A stretch of DNA of 64,000 nt from Microbacterium sp. Leaf288 (lineage in GTDB: Bacteria > Actinomycetota > Actinomycetes > Actinomycetales > Microbacteriaceae). The first letter of the stretch is position 1, and each line of letters starts with the position of its first letter. The translations under genes were made by a program, and so were the position numbers. The stretch lies in the NCBI RefSeq assembly GCF_001422925.1, contig NZ_LMNI01000010.1, positions 478,778 to 542,777 on the forward strand. The letters are read 5' to 3'. Shown piece by piece: positions 31,601 to 46,600 of the stretch. The notes below the pieces were generated by a model. It saw nothing but the letters and a program-made list of their open reading frames with translations. It was not told where the DNA came from and did no database searches.

Positions 31601-34600
31601 AGACCGCCGGGTTCACCGGCCAGATCTACATCGCGACCGGTGGCGCCAGACTCTTCCCCGGCCGCGCCTACGGCGCCACCCTGACAGACCGTCTGACGGC
31701 AGACGACCGCCGGCCGGACGGCTCGCCCGACGACGAGGCGTTCCGCATCGCGCTCACCTTCAGCGGCGGCAAGGTCGACGCGTTCCAGCTCACCGTCGAC
31801 ACCCTCGAGATCCGCCTCGGCACGTACGTGACCCTCACGGCCCGCGACTTCCGCCTCGACACCGGCGCCGAGGGCGCCGAGTACATGGTCCAGCTGCAGG
31901 CCGTCGGCGCGAAGGTCACGATCGGCTCGCTCGTGATCGCCGGCGAGGGCCGCAACTTCGCGATCACCGGTGACGGTTCCTTCAAGGCTCTGCCGGGCTT
32001 CGGAGTGTTCCTCTCGGTCGGCTCCGCGACCGGGGACTCCTTCAAGTGGCCGGCGTTCCTCCCGGTGCGCATCGACGCGATCGGCATCCAGTGGGACGAC
32101 GTCGAGAACCGCCCGGGCGACTTCGTGCTGATCCTTTCGGCAAGCGTGACCGGCATCCAGGGGCTGCAGGGCCTGCAGATCACCGGCGCCATCCAGGGCA
32201 TCCGCATCCAGCCGTCGCTGCTGCTCGAAGGCAAGTTCCCGATCATCGGCATCGACTCGATCGGCGTCACCGTCAAGGGCAAGATGTTCGGCGGCGAGGT
32301 GTCGGCAGGGCTGGTCGGCGGCATCCTGAAACTCGATTCGAACTACTCGATCATCGGCGTCTTCGACACGACGACGGCGGTGCATCAGCGTGTGTTCTAC
32401 CTCGGCCTCGAGGGGACGATCTCGATCGCCGGCCTCGCCGGGTTCGGCCTGCGACTGGGCCTTTCCGAGCTCGGTCCGCTGCAGGTCTACATCACGGCGA
32501 ACATCCCGGGCGGCATCATGCTGGTGCCGCAGATCGGCCTGGTGCTCAATGACTTCGCCGCCGGCGTCGAGTTCTTCAAGACGCTGCCGTCGATCGAGGA
32601 TCCGTTCGCCCTGCGCTCGTCGGCCTTCCAGCTGCCGACCGTGCTCTCGGCCGCCGAGTGGCTGGTGTCGCTGCAGAACCAGGTCGCCCTGCAGGCCCGG
32701 ACGATCTCGACGAACCCGGGCCAGAGCGGCTTCGCCGCCGCGTTCACGTCGCCGATGGTGATCACCGGGTCCGCCCGCATCTATTCGATCTTCACGTCGC
32801 AAGCGGTGTTCAACGGTCAGGTGATCGTCAAGATCTCGACCGACGGCAAGATCCTGATCATCGGCAAGCTGAACTTCGCGCAGGACAACATCTCGATCAG
32901 CGGCCGTCTGTACGCGGATCTGTCGAAGGTCGCCAACGGCGACGCCACGGTGCTCTTCCTCGCGGACTTCCCCGACCAGGTGCGCCTGCTCACCATCTAC
33001 GGGAAGCTCAAGATGGGCTTCCGGGACTCGTCCGGCAACGAGGTCGCGTTCGACGTGCTCGACGGTGCGGACCCGATCGCCACCGGCACACCGCCGGTGA
33101 TCGATCTCGGAGGTCCGACGAGCAACGGCGGCACGATCGACGTCGGCGTCGTCAACGGGGCAGCCGGTTCGACGAAGTACCTCGACATCTCGTACAGGCC
33201 GGCACCCGGTGCGAGCCTCGACCTCGCGAGCGTCCTGACCGACCAGGTGAAGTTCACCCTCACCCGGGGGTCCGACCCGCCTCGGGTGTTCACCTTCACC
33301 CGCCCTGTGCCGATCCTCGCGGTGACGACCGCGGGCGGGATGACGCTCGCCGAACTGCAGGTCGACAGCACGGGTGCCTTCTACATGGCCGACGGCGCAC
33401 GCGTCGACGTCCTGACACGCGCCTCGCTCGCCGAGACCGAGGGGGTCGAGGTCGACGCCATCACCGACTCCCAGCTGCTCACCGCGGCAGTGCGGATCAG
33501 CGGCACGACCCGCTTCCGCTACGCGATCGGCACGGACGACCTCGGCATGGGGCGCTGGGTGATCGACTTCGCGCAGGGCGCGGTCAAGAACGCCGACCTC
33601 ACGACGGCCGCGGGGACGACGGCCGGCGCCCCGAGCGTCGCCACGCAGCTGTCCTTCACCGTGACCGGTGCGACCGCGGTCATCACGAACCCGACCCCGG
33701 GCGCCTCGGTCGACATCAACGTCGTGAACGGACGGGCGTGGATCACGGTCACGTTCACCAAGCCGACGCTCTTCACCATCGACCAGGCGTCGATCACCGA
33801 TCTCGCCGCCGAGTTCCAGCTGTCGGGCCCAGGCCTCGGCACGATCCAGCTCGACGGCACGCAGGCGCCGCAGCTCGTCGACACGACCACGACCACCCTG
33901 ACGTACCGCTACTGGCTCACCGGCCGCTTCGCGACCACCGGCGCGGTCAACCTCACGTTCCTGTCCGGCAGCTGGTCGTACCTGTTCACGCTCAGCGGTG
34001 CGCTCACCGTCACGGACGAACCCACCGAGACGGGCGCGGGCAGCGTCGGCATCCTGTTCCCGACCGGTGGACAGTTCGGGCTTCCCGCCGGCTTCACCGT
34101 CGACCCCGACTCCGTCATCAGCCGCCTCGCCGGCTTGACACTCGGCGGCACGGGCTGGGCGCTGACGCGCGACGCATCCGCGCCGATCACGGCGACGGGA
34201 ACGCCCGGCGAGTTCCGCATCCCGGTCATCGTCACCATCGTCGGCAGCGGCGCGCTGACCGCCACGCTGGCCGCGAGCCCGCTCGGCTACCGGGGCACCG
34301 TCTCGGCGGGCGCCCAGCCGGGACAGGCCCTCACCGTCACGCCCACGGCGTACGTCGACGTCGATTTCGACGCCGCGGTGAACGGCCGGAACCTCGACAT
34401 CGCCTCGATCCTCGACCTCGCACCCGAGTTCGAGCTCTTCGGCGAGGGCCTGGGCACGATCGTGCTGGACGGCACCCGTGCGCCCGCGCAGATCACCGGC
34501 GCGCCGGCCGGCACGCTCCGCTTCCGCTTCTGGCTCACGGGACAGTACGAAGCAGGCCTCTCGGTGCAGCTGACCCGGCTCGCGGGCGGCTGGTCGTACC

Positions 34601-37600
34601 TCGCGGCGGTCGCCCCGACGGCGTCCTCCGTCACGGCGCCGGCACCGGCACCGCAGCCGCCGCTCGCGTGGAGTGCGGAGATCACCGTGACGTTCCCGGA
34701 TGCTGCGGGCGCAGGGCTTCCGTCCGGCTACGCGGTCGATGCAGCATCCGTGATCAGTCGTCTCGGCGCGCTCGTGTTCACCGCGTCGGCCGACGGCTGG
34801 ACCGTGGTGCGCGACACGTCGCGCGCCATCCGCGCGGGCGCGGGCGCCTTCGAGTTCATCGTGCCGGTCGTGGTCGAGCGCGAGACGGCGGCCGCCTCGA
34901 CGTCTTCCGTCACGATCGCGGCGGTGCAGGTCGGGTACTCCGACACCACGACGCCGGTTCCGGATGCCGCGTACACGGCGCCCGAGCGCGACTACATCGA
35001 CGTGCCGTTCGCGGTTCCGACGGGACTGCTCATCGACACTGCCACCCTCATCGCGGGCCTCCCCGAGATCACGCTGGAGGTCAACGGCGCGATGGTGACG
35101 CTCGGAGCGCGCACCCTGCTGTCCAGCGAGGACGGGGTCGTCTGGGTGCGGTACCAGCTGGCCGAACCGCTGGCGGCGGGCGACGACGTGGAGGTCACCT
35201 TCCTGGCCGGCGGCTGGTCGTACACGCTCCCTGACGGCACCACCGCCTACACCGGCGCGCAGCCGTCCGCGGGCACCCCGGCGGGGGTCCCGCAGGCGGT
35301 CACGATCGACGCGGCGGACCGCCAGGTCACCTACCTCGACGTGACATTCATTCCGCCCGTGTCGGTCGGCGGGATCACCTACGCGATCGTCCCGGGCTCG
35401 GTCGACGGCGACGAGTTCGTGCTCAGCGGCCCTGGGGCGAACGGGGTGCAGATCACGGGCGTGGTCCCCCTCGGCGGCAACACCTGGCGGTTCCTCCTGC
35501 GCGGCACCTTCCTCCCGGGCCGCGTGGATGTGGTGTTCGACCTCACGGCGTTCACCGTGAATCCGGACCGCGGGCCTCCGGCGGGGACGACCCTCACCCA
35601 GTCCTTCCAAGTCGTGGGCGCCACCGGCGATGTCGTGCAGACGGTGCCGGACAACCCGTCCACGCCGACCACGAACGAGGCGACGGTCCGCCAGATCGCC
35701 GGCGCCACCATCGGCCGAGACCTCGTCAACGGCCTCAAGTACTTCGAGATCCGCTTCCGCGGCGCCTCCGGCTCCGGGATCGACCACTCGACCATCAACG
35801 GCGATGAGCTCGAGTTCCGCGACGCCGCAGGCAACCTGATCACCCTCTCCGCACCGGTCCGCGTGGGCACGAGCGACACCTACCGCTACTCCTTCACAGC
35901 GAACCTGGCGGTCGGCTCCTACACGATGACGTTCCGGGCCGGCAGCTTCGCCGACATCGGCGGGGTGCTCAACTCGGCCGAGACCGAGGCCTTCACGGTC
36001 ACCGCCCCCACTGCGGCGCTCATCGACCCGACGCCGGGATCCGTGCTCGACGTCGGCGAGCTCGCGCAGCGCGGCTGGGTGGACATCACGTTCCACACCC
36101 TGGGCGGCCTCCCGATCGACGGCGCGACCATCACCGACGCCGACTCCGAGATCGTCGTGAAGGTCGGCACGACCGAGCTCGACGTCATCGGCGCCGCGCT
36201 CCTGGTGACCGGCACCACGTACCGCTACTTCTTCTCGGGCCACGTCGCGGGCGACATCACCGTGGCGTTCGTCGACGGGTCGTGGAAGAACACGCAGGGC
36301 GTCATCTACTCGGCGGCGAGCCACCCCGCGGCAGCGTCCGCCGAGGCGAACCTCACCGACGCCGTGATCCGGCCGCGCACATGGATCGGGGTGCGTCTCA
36401 GCCCCGTCGCGGGCGCGGCCGTCGACACCACGAGCCTGGGCGCCGACGACCTGACGCTCACCGGCGGCGGGACGCAGGCGATGACGTACGCCGGGGTGCA
36501 GTTCGGCGACGGCATCGCCCGCTACTCGTACACGCTGGCATCCGACCTGTCCGCGGGCACCGTCACCGTGACGTTCGCGCCGGGGGCCTGGCGCGACACG
36601 GCGGGCAACCTCGCCGACGGCGGCGTGCAGACCTTCAAGCTCATCGTCCAGGGCACGTCGTTCTTCATCGAGCTCTCGGGCGGCATCATGCTGCAGGCGG
36701 GCGACTTCCTCGACGAGCCGCTCCTGCACATCCACGCGGAGGTCGTCCTCGAGATCGACACGACGCGCAACCTGTTCATGCTGACGTTCGTCGGCCAGAT
36801 CGAGGTCTACAAGCTCGGGACCCTCGGCGCCACCGCCGGACGCTTCGTGCTGCTCGTCGGCGACGAGTCGACCAACCCGATGCACCCGATCCCGCAGTTC
36901 TGGGGCGTCGCGTCCGTCGAGATGAACTTCGAGTTCCTCGAGCAGTTCGGCATCCACCTCGACGGCTCGGCGCAGCTGCGCATCAACCTCACGAACGAGG
37001 TCAAGACCGAGGTCATCACGCTCCCCGGTGTCGGTCCCGGCGGCTCCGATCTGACCGAGACCTTCGTCCTGCAGCCGTTCAGCTTCGGGTTCCAGATCCT
37101 CGGTCAGCTCATCGTCGCCCCCGGCGGCACGGAGCTCATGCGGGTGCAGGGCGGGGTGTACCTGAACATCTCGCTGGACCCCCCCACGCCGAAGATGGAC
37201 ATGTTCCTGACCGGTCACCTCTCGTTCGGCTACGGCTCGGCCAGGCTCGAGTACGGCTCCGTCACTGGTCTGCTGATGATCCGCACGGACGGCCCGCTGC
37301 CCGGCGTCGCCGGCAGCATCCGCGTCGCCACCGGCGTCGGCATCGGGCTGCCCAACGTCGGCTCGCTCTTCTCGGCCACCGGTTCGGTGAACGTCATCTT
37401 CAACACGACGCTCGCCGATCAGACCTTCGTCGTGCCCAACGCGTTCCTGCCGCTCCTGCTGCCGGGGCAGGCGCCGGTGTTCTACATCCCGGCCGCTCCC
37501 CCGGGGATCGACGGCCAGCCCGATCCGTCGGCGACCGGGCCGAGCATCTACGTCGTGGCCGCGATCCAGGCCGAGCTGACGATCGGCGGAGCGTTCACCC

Positions 37601-40600
37601 TCACCGGCTTCATCGGCATCACGGCGGCGATCGACCCGACGGGCACCGCCTATCTCAAGGTCGACGGCATGGTCGGCACGACGATCCCCTACCTCGGATC
37701 CCTCACCGGCGCGCTGAATCTCGCCGTCTACGTCGGCGCGCAGACCGGCGTGGTGGGGCGCGTGCAGCTCACCCTCGGGGTCAATGCGATCCCCGGTCTG
37801 TCGCTCAACGGCCAGTTCCTCCTCGAGATCAACACCTTCTCGAACGCGCGTCAGATCCGCACATTCGTGGTCGAGTCCCAGACCGTCAACGGCAGCCCGG
37901 TATTCGGCGGGTTCGCCCGCGACGCGCAGAACCGGCTCATCGTCGAGAACCAGACGATCAACGTCATCGCCGGCTTCCGCCTCGAGATGTACGGATCGCT
38001 CAAGGTGCTGAACGTGCTCGAGATCACGGGACACGTCGTGCTCACGATCAGCGCGTCCGAGCTGTCTCTCCTGGTCAACGGCCGCGCTGCGCTGGATCCG
38101 TTCGGCGAGCTCACGATCGTCGACTCCGGCTTCTCCATCACGAGCCAGGGCGTCGTCGCCCGGTTCGCGATCGCCCTCGACGTGGGCTTCGGCGAGGACA
38201 TCGGCATCGGCTTCTCGGCGAGCGCGGTCATCCAGCTCAACACGACCGGGTCGGCGAAGCTGATCGGCTCGACGAGCGTCGCGCCCGGATTCCTGCTCCG
38301 GCTCGACGGGGCGATCGACTTCCTCGGCTTCGCCCGGGGCTCCGGCTTCGCCGAGATCCGCATCGCGGCCGGCGCCTTCGAGATGTCGTTCGGCGTCGAC
38401 TTCAACCTCGCCGGGCTCACGTTCCGGGCCACCGGCCGGGCGGGGGTGTACGACGACGGCTTCGTGATGGCCGTGGCCGTCAGCGCCTCGGCCGATGCGT
38501 TCATCTTCAGCCTGAGCGCGAGCGGCGAGCTGCGCATCAACACCGTCGGCGAGCGCCGCAACGGTGTCGATCCTGGATTCAAGCTCCAGCTCACCGGCTC
38601 GGTCACGCTCCTGCGGCTGTTCAGCTTCGACGCCGGCTTCACGATCGAGGTCGGCAAGACGAGTGCGACCGACACGACGTACTCCTCCGGCGGCTGGTAT
38701 CTCGATGCCTACGCGACGCTCAACTTCTTCATCGCCGACCTGTCCGGCTCGATCTTCCTGAACTCCGACGGCAACTTCAGCCTCAAGCTGTCGGGGCGCA
38801 TGCAGCTCGGGGGCTCGTTCATGGGCATCCGCGGCGAGTTCCACCTCGAGGTGTCGTTCCTGAAGCACGAAGACGACGGCATCGTCTGGTACACGCTGTT
38901 CATCGGCGGCGGCGCCAGCGTCGAGGTGTACTTCGACTTCAAGATCTTCGAGATCAGCCTCGGCGTCGGGCTCGACCTCTCCGTCTCCGCAGATTCCCGC
39001 GACGGCGTCGACAGCGACGGGGACGGCTTCGGCGAAGTGCCCTTGCGCTTCAAGATCACGGTGCGGTTCAAGATCCTGGGCACCTGGTATTCGCGCAGCG
39101 ACACCTTCACCATCGGGACAGTGTCGTTCCCGGTCGTGCCCTACCTCGCCAGCAACGGCACCACGGGCAACCCGGATCCGTACCACGACCTGCGCGCGTG
39201 GCGTTCGACCGATCGCGACCTCTACGTCAACGTGGGCGGCAGTCCGCAGCGCACCGCGAGGAACGTCGCCACCTCGGTGACGAACGAAACCGTGTTCATC
39301 GAGCAGATCGGCAGCCTGAACAACGGGCTCGCGACCATCCGGATCACGGCGTTCGGGTACTCCCGCACCTACGCGAACGTGCAGCGCATCCACGCGAACT
39401 TCGGCGACGGCGTCGACAACCTCGTCATCGACCCCAGCGTGGAGATCCCGGTCACCATCGACGGCGGGTCCGGCGACGACACGATCCTGCTGCAGGGCTC
39501 GAGCTCCGGCAGCGTGCTCAGCGGCGGTTCCGAGAACGACACGATCACGGTCACCGGCACGGCGAGCGCGACCGTCAACGGCGGCACGGGCAACGACATC
39601 CTGCGTCACACCGGCTCCGGCACGGTCACGCTCAACGGCGACGACGGCAACGACCAGCTGTTCGGCAGCAGCATCACCGACAGCCTCAACGGTGGCGGCG
39701 ACAACGACACGCTCTCGGGTCTGGCCCGCCGCTACGACGGCGGGTCCGGCGACGACTTCATCACAGCGACCGTCGCGGTGTTCACGTCCGGCGACACGCA
39801 GGTCGTGATCGGCGGGTCCGGCACCGACTCGCTCACACTCTCGCTGAGCGGCGGAGCGGACCTGCTGACGGTCGCCAACCCGGCCACGAGCACGCTGAGC
39901 CTCGACCTCGGAGGCGTCGTCAAGACGACCTCGGGGATCGAGCGTCTCATCGTGGACGCCGGCGCGGGAGCCGACCAGATCACCCTCGACGACGTCACCG
40001 GCAACTCGTCGGGTCTGACGCGGGTCGACGTCGCCCTCGGTACCGGCAGCACGGATCTCGTGACCGTCCGTGGCTCGAACACGGCGGGTGACACCTTCGC
40101 GGTCACGACCGACAGCGGCCAGACCAAGGTCACACGCACGTCTGGCGCCGCGTATGCGGTCTGGATCTCGGGCGGCGTGCGCGGCCAGGGCGACGCGCTC
40201 GTCGTGGAGGGTCGTGGCGGCGCCGACTCGATCTCCGCCGCCGGCGTCACGGCGAACCAGCTCGCGCTGACCCTCCGGGGCGGCACCGAGAACGACACCC
40301 TCGTCGGCTCGATGTTCGATGACGTCATCGACTCCGGACTCGGCGACGACACGGTGACCGGTGGGGCCGGTCAGGACCAGTTCTTCGACGAAGGGGGCAG
40401 CGACACGCTCGTCGAGGCCTTCGCCACCGGCGATTTCGGTCTCTACGGCAACCTGTTCGTCGTGGGGCTGGCCGTCGGCACCGACTTCGGCGTGGGCTCG
40501 ATCGCCGAGGATCTCAAGGGCATCTTCGAGACCGCGCGCCTGACGTCCACTGGTGGCGGGGCGACCACGATCCTCGTCGGCGACGCCGACGGCACGGTCA

Positions 40601-43600
40601 CGGTCGCCGGGTCCGTCCGCGCGGCCACGCCGTGGACCGGGACCGCGTACCTCGACGCCGGGCCGGGCGCCGACCTGGTGCGCATCGAGCTCACCCGCTC
40701 GACCGGCCTGGCCGTGCACGTCGTCGACACATCCGGCGCCGACCGGCTCGAAGTCTGGGGCTCTACCGCTCCGGACGATCTCATCGTCGACGTGGTGGCC
40801 GCGCCACCGGCGGGGACGCAGGCGAACCGCATCCGCCGTGTCGCGTTCGACGACGCCGGCGTGATGACGACGCTCGGAACGATCACGCACTCCGGCGTGG
40901 AGCTCGTCGAGCTCCGCACGCTCGCCGGCGGCGACCGCGTGGCCGTGCAGGCCATCCAGGTCGAGCACCGCATCTTCACGGGTGAGCACACCGACCGTGT
41001 CGCGGTGGGCTCGCGGGCCGCCGGCGCCGGCACCACGAACACCACCTGGACGAACACCGGCGGAAACGTCAACGCGATCGCTGCGCTCCTGGTCGTCTCG
41101 GGCGGATCCGGCCCGGGCGCGATCCTCGGTGCCGACCTCCTCGCCGTGGATGACACCGGCGACACCGCGCCCAACACCGGTGAGCTGACCGCCGATCGCA
41201 TCACGGGTCTCGGCATGACCGCCGGCATCACGTACTCGGGCCTCGAGGCGCTGACGATCGACCTCGGCTCCGGCGGTGACACGTTCACGATCCACTCCAC
41301 CCACACCGGGACGACGACCCTCACCACGTGGAACGGCGCCGACACCGTCATCGTGCGCAGCGTCGCGGGCGCCACCACCATCAGCACCGGGGAGGGCAGC
41401 GACACCGTGCGCGTGAGCTCGACCCTCACCGGCACCGGCGGCGTCCTGACCGGCATCACCGCGCCCCTCGCCATCTCGGGCGGCTCGGGCACCGACACGC
41501 TGTTCCTCGACGACGCCGCGACCGTGCTCGATCGCATCGGTGTCGTGAGCAGCACGTCGGTGGCAGGACTGGGGATGACCGGAGGGATGCCGCGGCCCAG
41601 CCTTGTGCAGGTGGTCACCGTCGCGGGTGCGGTCGACGGCCGGTTCGCCCTCGCCGTCACCGGCCTCGGCACGACCGGGCAGCTCGCCTTCGACGCGACC
41701 GCAGCGCAGGTGCAGGCGGCGATCGCCGCGATGGTCGGCGCGGGCAACGTCGTCGTCACGAAGGCCGGCACCCGCTGGACCGTCGCCTGGACCGGCGCAC
41801 TCGCGGGAGCCGCGGGGTGGGCGCGTCTGCTCACGATCACCGCGGTCGCCGGACACCCCCTCGTGCCGGCGGGTGCTTCCGTCACCACCGGGACACTCGC
41901 CATGACCGACGGCCGCGTCGACTATGCCGCGTTCGAGACGCTCGATCTCACGCTCGGTTCGGGCTCGGACGTGCTCAACGTCGACTCCACCCACGCGGCG
42001 GCGACGACGGTCCGGGCGGCGGACGGCGACGACCGGGTGTTCGTGGAGGGGCTCTCGGGTCCGACGACGGTCCTCGGCCAGAACGGGGCCGACTGGCTGG
42101 TGGTCAATGCCGCGCCCGGGCCCGTCGGCATCAACCCGATGGACGGACAAGTCCTCGACCTCGACGGCGGCGCGCACTCCGACCACTTCGTCATCGACCT
42201 GTTCGGCGTCGGCAACAGCCGGATCAACACGCGCGACGTGGCCGATGGCGGCACCAACGTCCTCATCGTCAACGGCTCGTCGCTCGACGACACGTTCCTG
42301 TTCCGCCGGAACGCGACCCGCGCCCTCGTCGCGGCGCTCTCGCAGCCCGCTGCGACCTCCGGGCAGTTCGGCTCGGCCGAGAAGGTGACCTACGGCACCG
42401 AGATGACGGGCGGCGTCCTGGTCAACGGCCTGACGGGCGACGACACGTTCGCGTTCGACGACACCGCCTCGGTGCTCACGGTCGACGGCGGGTCCGGCAA
42501 CGACCGCTTCCGCTTCGGCCAGCTCTACACCGCGTACGTGCCCGACAGCGAGTTCCCGGCATCCGCCTTCTTCTCCTCCACACGCGGCCTGCTCACGCGC
42601 GGCGTGTCGTTCACCGCGAACGTCTACGGCGGAACGGGCGATGACACCTTCGAGGTGTTCCGCAACGTCGCGACGCTCAACCTGTACGGCGACGGCGGCG
42701 ACGACACGTTCGTGATCCGCTCGTTCGTGGGCGAGTCGGAACTGACTTCCCTCAACGCCGGCGAGGGGCGCAACTTCATCCAGTACGCGTCGAACGCGCC
42801 CGTCAACATCGACGGCGGCGCAGGCTACGACCTCGTGGTGATCATCGGCACCGAGTTCGGCGACACCTTCGTGATCACGTCGGGCGGCGTCTACGGCGCC
42901 GGCCGCGTCATCCGGTTCGTCAACGTCGAGCGGGTCTCCATCTACGGGATGGAGGGTGACGACGTCTTCCACGTGCTGTCGACCAACCCGGCCGTCGAGC
43001 TGTCGATCTTCGGCGGGCTGGGCTCCGACCGCATCGAGGTCGGCAGCGCCGCTCCGGCCGTCCAGGCGAACGACCTGCTGGGCCACACCGGCCTCATCCG
43101 TCACGAGGTCGAGAGCACGGTGGCCAACAGCGCCTGGGCGCTGCTGCCCGTGGACGGCATCTCCACCGAGATCATGGACAACGATGAGCCGACCGTCGTG
43201 GTCGCGCCCGTCGGCGGTTCGCTGGTCCTCGCCGAGGGCGCAGCGACGGGTGCCGTGACCGTGCGTCTCACGCGCACTCCGAGCGTCGCGGTCTCGGTGA
43301 CGCTCTCCGGCCCGGCCGTCGACCCGAGCTCGACGAGCCGTGCGCGGGCCATCGAGCTGTCGCTCGACGGCGTGTCGTGGAGCACGTCGGTGACCCTCAC
43401 GATCGGCGACACCGCTCAGCGCACCGTGTTCGTGCGGGCCACGGGCGACCTGGCCGCCGAGGGTGAGAGGTTCGCTCCCATCGACGCGATCGTGGTGGGC
43501 GGCGAGTACAGCGGAGCGCTCGTCGCGACGACCTTCGTCCGCGTCATCGACGACGACGCACCCGAGGTTCCCGTGGTGCTGCCCGACGGCGGCATCCGCG

Positions 43601-46600
43601 TCGTCGAGCCGGTCGATGCCGCAGGCACGGGGGGCACCACCGCCACCTACGAGGTCCGCGTCACCGCGGCGCCCCAGGGCTCGGTGACCGTGCGCGTCTC
43701 GGCCCCGGTCGGCCTCCTGCTCTCGACGAACGGCACCACCTGGTCCCCGACGCTCGATCTCGTGTTCGTCGCCGCCGGCGCGCGCACCCTGTACGTGCGG
43801 GCGATCGACGACACCGCCGTGGAGGGCCAGCACGTGCAGGCCCTCACCGCAGCGATCCTGTCGAGCGACCGCCGCACCGGCACCGTGGCGGGAGCAGCCG
43901 GAGTCGCGAACGAGTTCGCCTTCTCAGGCGTCGTCGTGGCCGACGGCGCGCTGAAGGGCCACCTCATCACCATCACGAGCGGACCTGCCGCGGGCCAGGT
44001 GCGCCGCATCTGGAACAACACCGCGACGACGATCGAGATCGAAGGCGAGTGGGATGCTGCTCCCGGCGCCGGTGCAGCGTTCACGATCGTCGGGTACGCG
44101 GCGCCGCTCACCGACAGCGAGCTCGTCGGCACGGTCGTCGCGATCTCGGCCGATCGCCGCACCGTGACGCTCTCGGGCGTCACGCTTCCGAACACCGCAG
44201 GGGGTCTGAGCGGTTCGCTGCTGCGTCTCGTGGACGCCAACGGAACGGCGGCCTACCGCACGATCGCGGGCAACACGGCGACGACGATCACCGTCCTCGA
44301 TCCGTGGGGCACCAGCCTCGTGGTGGGCGGACGGGTCTACGTGGCGGAGCTCGCAGGCACCGTCGTCGATCGCGTGAGCGTGCTCGTGCACGACGGCGAC
44401 GCGGCCGGCGTCGTGATCACGCCTACGGGCGGTGACCTCCGCCTCGTCGAGGGCGCGACGACCGGGCAGTTCGGCGCGACCGCGTCGTACACCGTACGAC
44501 TCACCAGGGCCCCCGCGGCCGGCGAGACCGTGCGCGTGACGCTCAACGCGATCGCCTCGTTCACGCTCGACATCGGCGGCGCCGACTGCGGGCTGCCGAA
44601 CGGATGCCACGAGCGCCAGCTCGAGATCTGGAACGGCAGCGCCTGGGTCTCGTCGCTCACCCTCGCCTTCACGGCCGCGAACTGGGCATCGGCGGTCACC
44701 GTCACGGTGCGCGCACTCGACGACGCGCAGGTCGACGGCGACGATGTGCAGGAGTTTGCCGACGCCGCCCGCCGCGTGCACCTCATCCAGGGACCGCTGT
44801 ACGTGTCCGGCGGCGACGACCCGAACCCGCCGGTGTCGCTCGAACTCGACGACTACCTGCCGATCGTGCTGCCCGGCGAGAGCTCGGGACACCCGACTCC
44901 CGTCACCGCCAGCACCGGCGAAGCGATCGAGTCCGCGCAGGTGGACGTCCTGATCGTCCACAACGAGGACAGTCCGGCGAACGACTCGGGCACGCTCACG
45001 CGCGACCGCATCACCGGCCTGGGCATGGCGGGCGACTACTCCCTCGCCGGCCGCCCCGTACTCGGCGGCATCCGCTACGCCGATTTCGAGGACCTCACCA
45101 TCCGCCTCGGATACGGTGACGACCGGTTCACCGTCGAGTCGACGCACGCCGGCACGACGACGATCGACGCGGGTCCCGGCGACGACCTCCTCACGATCCG
45201 CACGATCGACGGCCACACCCGCGTGATCGGAGGTCCGTCGAGTGCGGCCGCGCCGCTGTACGGCAACACCGACGACGACACGTTCGCGGTGGGCACAGCA
45301 TCCGGTGTCCTGGATCTGCTGGCGGCCCTGCTGGTGCTCGACGGCGGCGTCGGGACGGATGTCGCGAACCTGAGTGACGCCGGAGACACGAACGCCGACC
45401 TCGGCTGGCTCACGCAGGACACCCTCACCGGGCTCGACATGGCGCCGCGCACCGCCGTCGACGCGCTCGGTCGTCCGCTCGACCGCCTCTACTCGGTCAC
45501 GCCGCGCGGCGGCGCGTTCACCGTCATGCTGTCGCAGGTGCAGGGCGGCGTGGCCACCGGCATCGGCGCGGTCACCTTCGCGGCCGGCACGTCGGCCGAA
45601 GCCGTCCGCTCGGCTCTGCAGTCCCTCCTGTACCCGCACACCGCCGGAGCCGATCCGGGCGTCTCGATGAGCTGCGGCCAGCAGGATCGCACCCGCTGCG
45701 CCGGGAGCGTCTACGTGTGGCTCGTGGGCGGCGCGTACCTCATCGGCTTCCGCGGCGAGGTCAACGAGCACCCGGCCGACCCGATCACGATCCGGCTGGC
45801 GGCCCTCGGTGCAGCCGTGGCTGCGCCGGCGACGGATGCCTCGGCGCAGGCGGGCATCCGCTACATCGGGCTCGAGACGCTCAACCTGGCGCTCGGCTCG
45901 GGCAGCGACGTGCTCAACATCCGCGGCACGCTGCCGATCACCAACGTCTCGTTCGGCCTCGGCGACGACCGCGTGTACATCTCCTCGCGGGCCGACGTGG
46001 GCGTCGCTCAGAAGCCGCAGTTCCTCGCCGGCGACCTCGACCTCATCCAGGGCACGCTCAACCTCGACCTCGGCGCCGGCCGCCACACTCTGCTCCTCAG
46101 CGACGAGGGTGCGGGCGCCGGTGACACGAACGTCCTCATCACGGATGCTGCCGCCGCCGCCATCGCCCGGGACGCGGCGCTCGCCCCGAACGGCGAGATC
46201 TTCGTCACCGGGCTGGCGCCGGCTGGGATCTCGTGGCGCGCCGCGGCCGACGGCACCTTCGCCGACGGCATCCGCATCTGGTCGGGCGGCTTCGCCGACA
46301 CGATCCTGATCGACGGCACCCACGTGCGCGCCGGCGTGCGCACGACGACGTGGCTGAACACCGGGCTCGGCAACGACACCGTCACCGTGAACCTGTCCGC
46401 GGCGGAGGACGACTTCTTCGTCCTGAACACGCAGGGCCCGAACGACAACGTGATCGGGCTCGGCACCGACCTCGACGACGGCGACGAGCCGCTGCGCGCC
46501 GACATCGTCGCCGGCATCACCGTCACCCGCGCGGGCGTCACGACGACGATCGACTCGACGCTGTATGTGGTGTCGTCCCGCCTCGACACGGCGGGGCTGT

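Noticed and set aside
30400..43833. A 4477-codon open frame on the minus strand opposite the giant gene
   Set aside because: It is the antisense shadow of a very GC3-rich gene. Its translation is dominated by Arg/Asp/Glu/Val/His/Gly without domains, and no ribosome-binding site or start rationale exists.
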